Assembly (NCBI GenBank): GCA_046349315.1
Contig: JAXMCQ010000023.1
Coordinates: forward strand, 1 to 64,000
Length of the DNA: 64,000 bases
Reading direction: 5' to 3'
From: JAEUMG01 sp046349315
GTDB lineage: Bacteria; Pseudomonadota; Alphaproteobacteria; Rhizobiales; Aestuariivirgaceae
Each line of letters starts with the position of its first letter. Position 1 is the stretch's first letter. Made by a program: the position numbers and the translations under genes. The notes beneath the pieces were generated by a model. It saw nothing but the letters and a program-made list of their open reading frames with translations. It was not told the DNA's origin and searched no databases. This document shows, one piece after another, positions 7,513 to 16,375 of this stretch.

Positions 7513-8442
7513 TTAAGGCTTCGCCACAGTGGACTGGGCATCGACGCAGTTTGGCGCCGGCGGGTTAGACTTACACAGGCTCAGCGGCATCAGGTCCACC
7601 GCCGTCACAAAATCGGTAACAAGCCGCGTGCCTTTTGCCTCGTCGTTCGAAAGAAGATGAATTTCGCTGGGCGATGCCATCTCGAAGAGCGCCAGCACCT
7701 GTTTTCGGTTGACCCCCATCTTGTCTAGGTAATTCGCGATTTTCCGGTTATCCGCCTTGCCCAATCTTGTGGTCGTGTAGCTCTTGTAGGGCTTGCGGCT
7801 GACGACCTTGCGGCTGATCACCTTCTTCTTGCCGTTCACGATTTTGTAGTTCTCGCGATAGTAGACCTTTTCTTGTGACACCCTCTGGCTGATCTGATGC
7901 ACGCCTAGGTACCCGCCGGTCGGGAGCACGCGCTTTTCACCGGAGGCCAGGATGAAGGAACATGCCGACATGCAGTAGGCGTTCCAGCCCATGGCAAGGC
8001 CGCGATAAATTCCCTTGGCCTCCTTCTTCAGCTTGCAGTCCTTGGCGGCGGGCGCACAATCCGCGAAATAGGTCCAGCCGATCACTACCTCGGCATGCCG
8101 GGCACGCAATATTTCCCCGATAGCGAGTGCGGCTTCGACATCGCCACCCGGCGAGGAGACAATCACCGGCAGCATCTGCTTACCCGTCTTGGCGAGAACC
8201 TTCCTGAAGAGGGCGGGCGTCTTTTCGGTGATCTGGCCTTCGGCCGATATCCATTGCGGGCAGAGCGGTGCGCAATTCGGGAGATTGCTTTGCACGATAA
8301 CGACGCTCATCACCGGCACCTGTGGCGGCGCAGCCTGCTTCTTCTTGGTCTTGCTTGCTCCATGCGCCGCACCGAAGGCGAGGAGCATGGCCACCATGAT
8401 AAGCGCCAGTCGCACTGCCAATTTCGCCAGTAGTGACGCCAT
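7513..8442 (-). CDS. Exported ClpP-like serine peptidase-like protein (COG3904-like)
   Basis: A 309-residue protein with a signal peptide (residues 1-29, ending GAAHGA) and a ClpP/crotonase-fold domain. The glycine-rich strand-loop is VIVSSPGGDVEAALAIGEIL (about 95-115), the likely nucleophile is the Ser in YCMSACSFILASGEKR (about 157-172), and a His follows in GYLGVHQ. A basic, tyrosine-rich insertion (VYYRENYKIVNGKKKVISRK) follows the active-site region and is unusual for the family. The ATG at 8442 is preceded by AAGGGA. Role unknown; a periplasmic peptidase is inferred. Confidence 0.7.
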   Translation of the reverse strand: MASLLAKLAVRLALIMVAMLLAFGAAHGASKTKKKQAAPPQVPVMSVVIVQSNLPNCAPLCPQWISAEGQITEKTPALFRKVLAKTGKQMLPVIVSSPGGDVEAALAIGEILRARHAEVVIGWTYFADCAPAAKDCKLKKEAKGIYRGLAMGWNAYCMSACSFILASGEKRVLPTGGYLGVHQISQRVSQEKVYYRENYKIVNGKKKVISRKVVSRKPYKSYTTTRLGKADNRKIANYLDKMGVNRKQVLALFEMASPSEIHLLSNDEAKGTRLVTDFVTAVDLMPLSLCKSNPPAPNCVDAQSTVAKP

Positions 8443-8445
8443 CAC

Positions 8446-8557
8446 ACCGTCCCTTGTTTCCCTTGGGGCCGCTCCAAGTTACGCCATTCCTCAAACACTT
8501 GTGCAAGATTGCCGATTTCGGCCATAGGGAAGGACGAATGTCGAAAGAGCCATTGTC
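8446..8557. other. Divergent promoter region of the large catabolic operon
   Basis: A 112-bp gap separates the ClpP-like gene (minus strand) from the first gene of the ten-gene operon (plus strand). It must hold the operon promoter. No confident -35/-10 pair or operator palindrome could be picked by eye. Confidence 0.4.
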
Positions 8558-9802
8558 ATGACCTCCAAATCCAATATCACCATCAATCCGCAGCGTCTGT
8601 GGGACGCGATCATGGAGACCGCCAAATATGGCGCGACGCCGAAGGGCGGCATCAAGCGATTGACGCTCTCCGATGACGACAAGAAGGTGCGCGACTGGTT
8701 CAAGGCGCAATGCGAGGCGCTGGGTTGCACAGTGAGCGTTGACGCGGTCGGCAACATGTTTGCGCTGCGGCCGGGGAAGAATAACGCATTGCTGCCGATC
8801 GCCATGGGTTCGCATCTCGACACGCAGCCAACCGGCGGCAAATTCGATGGTGTGCTCGGCGTGCTCGGCGCTCTGGAAGCGATGCGCTCGATCGTCGATC
8901 TCGGCTATGAAACAACCGCTCCGGTGATGATCGTCAACTGGACGAATGAGGAAGGCTCGCGATTCGCACCCGCCATGCTCGCTTCCGGCGTCTATGCCGG
9001 CGTCTTCACGCCCGACTATGCCTATGAGCGCACCGATCGCGATGGAATGACATTCGGCGACGAGCTCGCACGCATCGGCTATCGCGGTGCTGATCCTGTG
9101 GGTAAGCAGAAATTCCAGGCGATGTTCGAACTCCATATCGAACAGGGTCCGATCCTCGAAGCCGAGAACAAGATGATCGGCGTCGTCACCGGCGTGCAAG
9201 GCATGCGCTGGTATGAAGTGACGGTGCGCGGACAAGAGGCGCATACCGGTGCGACGCCGATGAAATTGCGCAAGAATGCATTGCTTGGCGCGGCGCGGAT
9301 GATCGAGGCCATCCACCAGGTGGGCATGGCGCATCTGCCAGGCGTCGCCTCGGTGGGGCTTCTTGAGAACCGGCCGAATAGCCGCAATGTCGTTCCGGGC
9401 GAAGTCTTCTTCACCGTCGATCTCCGGCATCCCGACGAAAGCGTGCTCGATCAAATGGAGGAGGAATATCAAGCGGCATTGCCGAAGATCGCCGAGGAGC
9501 TCAAGCTCGAGCTTGACGAAAAGCGCATCTGGAAGTCACCGGCGGTGAAGTTCAATCCCGATCTCATCGCCTGCGTGCGCCACGGCGCCGAACAGGCCGG
9601 CTTCTCGACGCGCGACATGGCGTCTGGCGCGGGACACGACGCCGCCTATATTGCGCGCGTCGCGGCGACGACGATGATCTTTGTGCCCTGCCTTGGCGGG
9701 CTCTCGCACAACGAGGCGGAATCGACCACCTTCGATGAATGCGCGGCTGGCTCGCAAGTGCTGCTCAATGCGGTGCTCGAATATGACCGCCGCCTGGCAT
9801 GA
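8558..9802 (+). CDS. M20 amidohydrolase: N-carbamoyl-L-amino-acid hydrolase / beta-ureidopropionase-like
   Basis: A 414-residue binuclear-metal hydrolase of the hydantoinase/carbamoylase group of M20. Metal and catalytic motifs are GSHLDTQPTGGKFDG (about 84-98), NWTNEEGSRF (about 127-136) and LHIEQGPILE (about 189-198); the dimerisation-lid His is in GQEAHTGATPM; the C-terminal metal His is in GLSHNEAE. Family members split N-carbamoyl amino acids, ureidoglycolate-type compounds or related amides to the amino acid, CO2 and NH3. First gene of a run of ten plus-strand genes, mostly overlapping, so its substrate here may be the ring-opened product of that pathway and not carbamoyl-beta-alanine. 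Confidence 0.9.
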   Translation: MTSKSNITINPQRLWDAIMETAKYGATPKGGIKRLTLSDDDKKVRDWFKAQCEALGCTVSVDAVGNMFALRPGKNNALLPIAMGSHLDTQPTGGKFDGVLGVLGALEAMRSIVDLGYETTAPVMIVNWTNEEGSRFAPAMLASGVYAGVFTPDYAYERTDRDGMTFGDELARIGYRGADPVGKQKFQAMFELHIEQGPILEAENKMIGVVTGVQGMRWYEVTVRGQEAHTGATPMKLRKNALLGAARMIEAIHQVGMAHLPGVASVGLLENRPNSRNVVPGEVFFTVDLRHPDESVLDQMEEEYQAALPKIAEELKLELDEKRIWKSPAVKFNPDLIACVRHGAEQAGFSTRDMASGAGHDAAYIARVAATTMIFVPCLGGLSHNEAESTTFDECAAGSQVLLNAVLEYDRRLA

Positions 9803-11331
9803 CGCCCGCGCCTGAACGCGTCCGCGCCATTGCGCTGACGCTCGCCGGCTGGCCTTCGGTTACGGGCACTGCCGATGAAGCTGCCTTCGCCGGAAAACTC
9901 GCGCGTTATCTCGAAGAAATTGACGGCCTCGAGGTTTGGACCAAAGCGATCCCGGATGATCCTCTGGGGCGCGCCAATGTCTTTGCGTTGAAGCGCGGCA
10001 AGGGCCGCAAGACCGTTCTCCTCGCCGGGCATTTCGATACGGTGCCGGCGGATGATTATGGCGCGCTGAAACCATATGCCTTTGATCCCGAGCGCTTGCT
10101 CGAGAAGACGATCGCGCGCCTGCGCGAGACCGGCGAACATGCTCTTGCGCTCGCCGATCTCGAATCGGGCGATTACCTTCCAGGCCGTGGTCTCCTCGAC
10201 ATGAAGGCCGGATTGGCAGCGGGCATCGCGGTGCTGGAGAGCCATGCGGGCGACGGCAATCTGCTGTTCGTCGCCACGCCCGATGAAGAAGATCGCTCCG
10301 CCGGCATGCGCGCCGCGGCATCGCAGATCGCAACACTCACGAATGAGCAAGGGCTCGAAATCGCGCTTGCCATTAATCTCGATTCGATCGCCGATGACGG
10401 CGACGGCAGCTTCGGACGTTCCATTGCCTTCGGGTCGATCGGTAAATTGCTGCTCACCGCCTTCATCGTCGGGCGCGAGGCACATGCCTGCTATCCGTTC
10501 CAGGGCATCAATGCGAATTACCTGGCGGGTGCGCTTCTTACGGCTTTTGAGTGTGCACCGGAACTTGCCGAACTCACCGGAAACGAGATTGCTGCGCCGC
10601 CGACTGCACTTCAGGCCAAGGACCTCAAATCGGGCTATAATGTCACGACGCCGGCGCAGGTTTGGCTCTATTGGAACACGCTGCAGCACGAGCGTTCGGC
10701 AGATGAGGTTTTGGCGATCGCCGTCCAGCTTGCTCGCGAGGCTGTCGCTTCGGCTATCGCGCAACTCGATCAACGGGCAAAGCAACTCAAGCAGCAGCCG
10801 TTCGCGGGCCAAATTCCAATCCTCACCTATGCCGAACTGGTGGGGGGTCTCGACAAGGCCAAATTCGATGCGTTTGGTGCCGAACTCGCGCGCGGCGATC
10901 TCGACCTGCCGACGCGCTGCTTGCGGCTGACACAAGAAGCCTGGCGGTTTTCAGGGCGCACAGGGCCGGCCGTCATTATCGGCTTTGGCTCCATTCCCTA
11001 TCAGGCGGTCACCCTCGGCGACTACGCCTTGCGCCGGCGCCTTATCGCGGCCGTGGCGAGCGAGGTTAACCCTATCGATTATTTCCCCGGCATTTCGGAT
11101 ATGAGCTTCCTCGGTCGTGGCAATGGCTCGCGCGAGACCGTCGCTGCGAACACGCCGATCTGGGCGACCAGTTTCAGGCTCGATCCCTCGCCCGCCTACC
11201 CAATCGTCAATATCGGCCCGTGGGGTCGCGATTATCATCACTGGCTCGAACGGCTCAACGCGCCTTTTGCCTTCAATGTCCTGCCGGGCCTGATACAGCG
11301 GGTAGCGCGGGCCAGATTCGAGGCCGATTGA
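9799..11331 (+). CDS. RocB-like M20 family amidohydrolase
   Basis: A 510-residue metal-dependent hydrolase overlapping the previous gene by ATGA. Motifs are LLAGHFDTVPADDYG (about 74-88), GRGLLDMKAG (about 131-140) and ATPDEEDRSAGMR (about 158-170). The length and the DFD-type motifs fit the arginine-utilisation protein RocB group, which are M20 peptidase relatives of uncertain reaction. In this operon a second amidase could cleave the lactam or amide bond created after ring reduction; that is inference. A long C-terminal region (300-510) includes YFPGISDMSFLG, characteristic of RocB-like proteins. Confidence 0.82.
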   Translation: MTPAPERVRAIALTLAGWPSVTGTADEAAFAGKLARYLEEIDGLEVWTKAIPDDPLGRANVFALKRGKGRKTVLLAGHFDTVPADDYGALKPYAFDPERLLEKTIARLRETGEHALALADLESGDYLPGRGLLDMKAGLAAGIAVLESHAGDGNLLFVATPDEEDRSAGMRAAASQIATLTNEQGLEIALAINLDSIADDGDGSFGRSIAFGSIGKLLLTAFIVGREAHACYPFQGINANYLAGALLTAFECAPELAELTGNEIAAPPTALQAKDLKSGYNVTTPAQVWLYWNTLQHERSADEVLAIAVQLAREAVASAIAQLDQRAKQLKQQPFAGQIPILTYAELVGGLDKAKFDAFGAELARGDLDLPTRCLRLTQEAWRFSGRTGPAVIIGFGSIPYQAVTLGDYALRRRLIAAVASEVNPIDYFPGISDMSFLGRGNGSRETVAANTPIWATSFRLDPSPAYPIVNIGPWGRDYHHWLERLNAPFAFNVLPGLIQRVARARFEAD

Positions 11332-11362
11332 CGGCTCATGAATGCTTGCCGCAAATAGGATC

Positions 11363-12196
11363 ATGGGACGCTATGAACGCCCGCCCGAACTTGCCGAAGC
11401 GCTCGAATTCCTGAGCGGCGGACAATTCACGATTCTGGCCGGCGGCACCGACTTCTATCCGGCGCGCGCCACCCGGCCGGTCAGTGAAGACGTGCTCGAC
11501 GTCACCGGCATCGCGGCGCTGAAAGGTATCCAGGAAACACCCGATCATTGGCGAATGGGCGCGCTCGTGACTTGGAGCGAATTGATCGCGACGCCGTTAC
11601 CCGCGTTGTTCGATGGCTATAAGCTCGCGGCGCGCGAGGTCGGCGGACGGCAGATCCAGAATACCGGTACCTTGGCCGGCAATCTTTGCAACGCCTCGCC
11701 CGCCGCGGACGGTACGCCCCATCTCGTCGCGCTCGACGCCCTGGTCGAACTCGCCTCGCCGCGCGGAAAAAAAACTATGCCGGTTTCCGACTTTGTGACC
11801 GGCAATCGCAAGACTGCGCGGGCGAGCGACGAGATTGTCACCGCACTTTTGATTCCGAAGCCTAAGGGCGATGCGCGCTCGACATTCGTCAAGCTCGGCG
11901 CCCGCAAATATTTGGTGATTTCGATCGCCATGGTTGCCGCGGTGATCGAAGTCGATCGAAACGTCGTCACGCGCGCAGGCGTCGCGGTCGGCTCCTGCAG
12001 CCTTGTCGCGCAGCGCCTGCCGGAGCTCGAACAAGCGCTTGTCGGCGTCGCTCTTGGCCGGTTGCCTGAATTCGTCACGCCGCAGCATCTTGGCGCGCTC
12101 GCGCCGATCAATGATGTGCGTGCAACGGCAGAGTATCGGCAAGATGCTGCAGTCGAACTGGTTCGCCGCGCCTTGCGGAGTTTCGCGCCATGCTGA
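11363..12196 (+). CDS. Molybdenum hydroxylase FAD-binding subunit (xanthine dehydrogenase family)
   Basis: A 277-residue FAD subunit (CO-dehydrogenase/XDH medium-subunit family). The FAD pyrophosphate motif is ILAGGTDFYP (about 24-33) and the second is GGRQIQNTGTLAGNLCNASP (about 96-115). The C-terminal CO_deh_flav_C domain spans about 170-270. It passes electrons from the Fe-S centres of the partner subunit to an acceptor. An alternative start at 11342 adds seven residues; neither has a strong ribosome site. The gene overlaps the Fe-S/Mo subunit by 7 bp, so the two form one enzyme. Confidence 0.9.
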   Translation: MGRYERPPELAEALEFLSGGQFTILAGGTDFYPARATRPVSEDVLDVTGIAALKGIQETPDHWRMGALVTWSELIATPLPALFDGYKLAAREVGGRQIQNTGTLAGNLCNASPAADGTPHLVALDALVELASPRGKKTMPVSDFVTGNRKTARASDEIVTALLIPKPKGDARSTFVKLGARKYLVISIAMVAAVIEVDRNVVTRAGVAVGSCSLVAQRLPELEQALVGVALGRLPEFVTPQHLGALAPINDVRATAEYRQDAAVELVRRALRSFAPC

Positions 12197-14913
12197 AGCG
12201 TGCCGGCACGGGACTTAGCTTCACCGTCAATGGCGAGGCGGTTGCACTCGACATCCCGCCGGTCACACGGCTCGCAGATGCCCTGCGCGATGAGTTCGGG
12301 CTGACTGGCACGAAAATCGGCTGCAATGCCGGCGATTGCGGCGCCTGCACGGTGCTCATCGACGGCAAGCAAGCTTGCTCATGCCTCGTGCCGGTCGGGC
12401 AGGCCGCGGGCTGCCATATAGTCACGGTCGAAGGCCTCGCCGAAAACGGCCAACTCTCGGCCTTGCAGCGCGCCTTCCACCATCACGGCGCGGCGCAATG
12501 CGGCATCTGCACGCCGGGCATGCTGATGGCCGCGTCCGAACTCCTCGCCGCCACGCCGAAGCCGACGCGCGCGCAGGTCGAGGACGCGATGGGCGGCGTG
12601 CTCTGTCGCTGCACAGGCTACGTGAAGATCGTCGATGCGGTCGCGGCCTTCGCCGAAGCGCGAGCCGATGAGGCCGACAATGGCTGGGTCGGTGCGCGGA
12701 TGAAGCGCGTCGACGGCATCGCCAAACTCAATGGCAATGAGAAATTCGGTGCCGATCATGCGCCGGACGGATCCTTGTGGCTGCGCATCATCCGTTCTCC
12801 TCATGCACGGGCTCGCTTCGAGATCGGCGACACGGAAGCCTTCCGCCGCAAGCACAAGCTCGCGCTTGTTCTCACTTCGGATGACGTGCCAACCAATAAT
12901 TTCGGCATCTATCCAAGCGGCAAGGACCAGCCGGTGCTCGCCATCTCGGAAGCGCAGTATCGCGGTGATGCGGTGATGGGCCTGGTCGGTGCGCGCGAGA
13001 TCGTCGAATCGATCGCCGAGGCTGACCTACCAATCAGCTGGAAACCGATCTCGCCGGTGACCTTCGCCCATGCGCAGACCGAATCGGCACTCGCCTTGCA
13101 CAAGCATGCGCCCGACAATGTGCTGGTGCGCGGTCGCGTCGTGAAGGGCGATGTCGAAAAAGCCTTCGCCAATGCCACCGTCACGGCGGAAGTATCAACC
13201 GAGAGCGGTTTTGTCGAACACGCCTATATCGAGCCCGAGGCGGGCTTCGCACAGCGCATCGGTGATCGCCTCGAAATCGTTGCCTGCACGCAGTGCCCAA
13301 CCATGGATCGCGACGAGATCGCCCATATCATGCGCATGGAGAAGTCGGCGGTGCGCGTCATCCCGACGGCGACCGGCGGCGGCTTCGGCGGCAAGCTCGA
13401 TCTCTCGGTACAGCCGCTCGTTGCGCTCGCGGCCTGGATGCTGCAGAAGCCGGTGCGCTGCATTTATTCGCGGCCCGAATCGATGATGGCGACGACCAAG
13501 CGCCATCCCTCGCAGACCCGCGCCCGTGCGGCGGCGGACAAGAATGGCCGCCTGCTCGCCGTCGATTTCGCCATTGATTTCGATACCGGCGCCTATGCGT
13601 CCTGGGGGCCGACGGTTGCCAACCGCGTGCCGGTGCATGCGACAGGGCCCTATCATGTGCCGCATGTGCGCGCGACGAGCCGGGCGCTTCACACCAACAA
13701 TCCGCCAGCGGGTGCGTTTCGCGGCTTTGGTGTGCCGCAGGCCGCCATCGCGCATGAAGGATTGATGGATCAACTGGCCGACAAGCTCGGCATGGACCGG
13801 CTCGAATTCCGATTGCTCAATGCGATCCGCGCCGGCGAGGCGACTGCAACGGGCCAAGTACTAACATCGAGCGCCGGCCTTGCCGCGAGTCTTGAGGCTT
13901 TGCGCGATGATTGGCGCGAAGCCTTGTCGAAGCGCGTGACGGAAGGGCCCTTGCGGCGCGGCGTCGGCATCGCCTGCATGTGGTATGGCATCGGCAATAC
14001 GTCGCTGCCCAACCCATCGACCATGCGGGTCGGCCTCAAGCCCGATGGCCGCCTCATGCTCTATAATGGTGCTGCCGATATCGGCCAGGGTTCCAATACG
14101 ATCATGATCCAGATCGCCGCCGAGGCCCTGGGCGTCAGCGCTGAACATTTCGATTATGTGATGGGCGATACCGACTTGACCGAAGATGCTGGCAAGACTT
14201 CGGCGTCGCGCCAGACCTATGTTTCGGGCCGCGCCGTCGAGCTTGCGGCGCGGGCGTTGCGCGCCGAAATCCTCAAACTCAGCAATGCCTGGGAAGATTC
14301 GACAATCAGCCTGTCCGATGGCCGCGTGACTTTGCGCGATTCGGCGGGCGAGCATGTGCTCGAACTCGCAACGCTTGTCCCCGATAAGCGCGGCGATGTT
14401 TTGTCAGGCCAGGGAAGCTTCGATCCGCCGACCAGTCCGCTCGATGATGCGGGGCAGGGCATTCCCTATGCGTGTTATGGTTTTGCCGCGCAGATGGCGG
14501 AAGTCAGCGTCGATGTCGCACTTGGTCTCGTCAAAGTCATCCGCATGGTGGCCGCCCATGATGTCGGCCGTGCCATCAACCCGACTTTGGTCGAAGGCCA
14601 GATCCATGGCGGCATCGCGCAAGGCTTAGGCCTTGCACTCATGGAAGAATATCTCCCGGGCCGCACCGAGAACCTGCACGATTATCTGATCCCGACTTTC
14701 GGCGACATGCCGGAGATCAAGACGATTCTCATCGAAGATGCCGCACCCTTCGGTCCCTTCGGCGCCAAGGGCATCGGCGAGCCGGCGTTGATCCCGACGG
14801 CGCCGGCTATCTTCGCAGGCATCGAGAATGCAACGGGGGTACGCATCACGCGCGCTCCGGCAACGCCCGATCGGGTTCATGCGGCCTTGAAGCGCGCAGG
14901 AGTGCGGCCATGA
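12190..14913 (+). CDS. Molybdenum hydroxylase, fused [2Fe-2S] and molybdopterin subunit
   Basis: A 907-residue protein joining two parts. Residues 1-155 hold two [2Fe-2S] centres: plant-ferredoxin type with C45, C50, C53 and C65, and the helical type with C104, C107, C139 and C141. Residues about 165-907 form the Mo-cofactor subunit with TGGGFGGK (about 396-403), GAFRGFGVPQ and the catalytic Glu in GAKGIGEPALIP near the C-terminus. This order and length resemble the Desulfovibrio aldehyde oxidoreductase Mop, but here a separate FAD subunit is encoded next door. Family members hydroxylate N-heterocycles or aldehydes with water as oxygen source. Context (6-hydroxynicotinate reductase-like gene next) favours an N-heterocycle. 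Confidence 0.92.
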   Translation: MLKRAGTGLSFTVNGEAVALDIPPVTRLADALRDEFGLTGTKIGCNAGDCGACTVLIDGKQACSCLVPVGQAAGCHIVTVEGLAENGQLSALQRAFHHHGAAQCGICTPGMLMAASELLAATPKPTRAQVEDAMGGVLCRCTGYVKIVDAVAAFAEARADEADNGWVGARMKRVDGIAKLNGNEKFGADHAPDGSLWLRIIRSPHARARFEIGDTEAFRRKHKLALVLTSDDVPTNNFGIYPSGKDQPVLAISEAQYRGDAVMGLVGAREIVESIAEADLPISWKPISPVTFAHAQTESALALHKHAPDNVLVRGRVVKGDVEKAFANATVTAEVSTESGFVEHAYIEPEAGFAQRIGDRLEIVACTQCPTMDRDEIAHIMRMEKSAVRVIPTATGGGFGGKLDLSVQPLVALAAWMLQKPVRCIYSRPESMMATTKRHPSQTRARAAADKNGRLLAVDFAIDFDTGAYASWGPTVANRVPVHATGPYHVPHVRATSRALHTNNPPAGAFRGFGVPQAAIAHEGLMDQLADKLGMDRLEFRLLNAIRAGEATATGQVLTSSAGLAASLEALRDDWREALSKRVTEGPLRRGVGIACMWYGIGNTSLPNPSTMRVGLKPDGRLMLYNGAADIGQGSNTIMIQIAAEALGVSAEHFDYVMGDTDLTEDAGKTSASRQTYVSGRAVELAARALRAEILKLSNAWEDSTISLSDGRVTLRDSAGEHVLELATLVPDKRGDVLSGQGSFDPPTSPLDDAGQGIPYACYGFAAQMAEVSVDVALGLVKVIRMVAAHDVGRAINPTLVEGQIHGGIAQGLGLALMEEYLPGRTENLHDYLIPTFGDMPEIKTILIEDAAPFGPFGAKGIGEPALIPTAPAIFAGIENATGVRITRAPATPDRVHAALKRAGVRP

Positions 14914-16373
14914 GCGACATGACGGATGTCTTCGGCGCGCGCGAGGGCGACGGCATCGTGCGCTGCGACGCCTGCCCGGTCCTCTGCCGCATCAGGCCGG
15001 GCAAGTCCGGCGCCTGTGATCGCTACGCCAATGTCGAGGGCAATCTGGTGCGCGTCGATCCGGTGGTCTTGTTGCAGAAGGCCGATCACGCTGTCGCTTT
15101 CATGGGCGCGGAATGGTCGGGCAATCCCCTGCGCGCCGAAGATGTCTTTGTCACCGGCATCGGCGCCGGCACTACCTATCCCGATTACAAGCCGGCGCCC
15201 TTCATCGTGTCGAGCAAGGTCGACGGCATCGACATGATCACAGTCGTGACCGAAGGCATCTTCAGCTATTGCGGTGTGAAAGTGAAGATCGACACCGATC
15301 GCTATATCGGTCCTGAGCAGGCGGCGGTGCGCGCCGTGGGTGAGCAGGTCGGCCATGTGACGACCGCCGAATACGGCTCGCAAATGCTGGCGATCGGCGG
15401 TGTCAGGCATCTGACCGGCGGGTCAAAAAAGGAAGGCACGGTTACTTGCGACACGATGCTCGCCTTGTGCAATGGCGAGGCGGTGACGCTCGCCGTCGAT
15501 GGCGGCTCGGAGGTGATCGTCAAGGCCGCCGCCGCGCCGGTCATCGACGGCATTGAGGAAACGCGCATGCGGGTCGGCTGCGGTTCGGCGACGATCGGCA
15601 TGTTCGCCAAGCAATGGTTGTCGCATGTCGATGAAGTGATCGTCGTCGATGATCACATCACTGGCGTCCTCACCGAGCACCAGGCCGGGCGCGTCCTCAA
15701 TATGAAACCTGCCGGCATTCGCGTGCGCGGGCGGCGCTCGACGCCGGGGCGCTACTTCCAGGTGGCCAATCCAGGCTCGGGCTGGGGTGGAACCGATGTC
15801 ACCGATCCGCGCGACATCATCAAGAAGATCGACGCGGAAACGGCATGGCCGGGCTTGAAGCTATTGATGGTGTCGACAACGGGCGATCATTCCATCTGGC
15901 TCGAACTCGACGACAACCTTGTGCCGCGGGAAAAATCGATGCCGGAGCCGGTGCGCCGCGTCGTAGAGCGGATCGGCGAAAACTGCGAGCCGGCTTTGTG
16001 CAGCGTGTTGTTCATGGGCGGTGCCGGCGGCTCGTTGCGCGCCGGTGTCACGGAGAACCCGGTGAACCTGACGCGCTCGGTGCGCCAGGCTTTGACGCGC
16101 GTCACCTGCGGCGGGGCGCCCGTCTATGTCTGGCCTGGCGGCGGCATCACCTTCATGGTCGATGTCTCACGCCTGCCGAAACACGCTTTCGGCTATGTGC
16201 CGACGCCGGCCTTGGTGGCGCCGATCGAATTCACCATGCGGCGCGAGGATTATGCAGCACTCGGCGGCCATATGGGCTATGTGCGCGATGCTGCCGAACT
16301 GCGCGTGCTTGAGAACAAGCGCATGGATGCCGCGGTGAGCGACAATCCCTGGCCGCTCGCCGGCCGGGCGTGA
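14910..16373 (+). CDS. 6-hydroxynicotinate reductase-like iron-sulfur protein
   Basis: A 487-residue protein, ATGA-coupled to the Mo subunit gene. The N-terminus has CDACPVLCRIRPGKSGACDRY, a four-cysteine set (CxxCx3Cx9C) suited to an Fe-S cluster. The rest matches what I recognise as the Eubacterium barkeri 6-hydroxynicotinate reductase (Hnr) family, for example VTGIGAGTTYPDYKPAPF, GIFSYCGVKVKIDTDRYIG and VWPGGGITFMVDV. The known enzyme reduces 6-hydroxynicotinate to 1,4,5,6-tetrahydro-6-oxonicotinate with ferredoxin. The same ring reduction, perhaps on another hydroxylated heterocycle, is inferred here. Confidence 0.8.
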   Translation: MSDMTDVFGAREGDGIVRCDACPVLCRIRPGKSGACDRYANVEGNLVRVDPVVLLQKADHAVAFMGAEWSGNPLRAEDVFVTGIGAGTTYPDYKPAPFIVSSKVDGIDMITVVTEGIFSYCGVKVKIDTDRYIGPEQAAVRAVGEQVGHVTTAEYGSQMLAIGGVRHLTGGSKKEGTVTCDTMLALCNGEAVTLAVDGGSEVIVKAAAAPVIDGIEETRMRVGCGSATIGMFAKQWLSHVDEVIVVDDHITGVLTEHQAGRVLNMKPAGIRVRGRRSTPGRYFQVANPGSGWGGTDVTDPRDIIKKIDAETAWPGLKLLMVSTTGDHSIWLELDDNLVPREKSMPEPVRRVVERIGENCEPALCSVLFMGGAGGSLRAGVTENPVNLTRSVRQALTRVTCGGAPVYVWPGGGITFMVDVSRLPKHAFGYVPTPALVAPIEFTMRREDYAALGGHMGYVRDAAELRVLENKRMDAAVSDNPWPLAGRA

Positions 16374-16375
16374 AC

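Noticed and set aside
8180..9472. 430-codon minus-strand frame over the ClpP-like and M20 genes
   Set aside because: It lies antisense to two genes with clear family motifs; long antisense frames are common in GC-rich DNA. The translation is His/Arg-rich with no recognisable motif.
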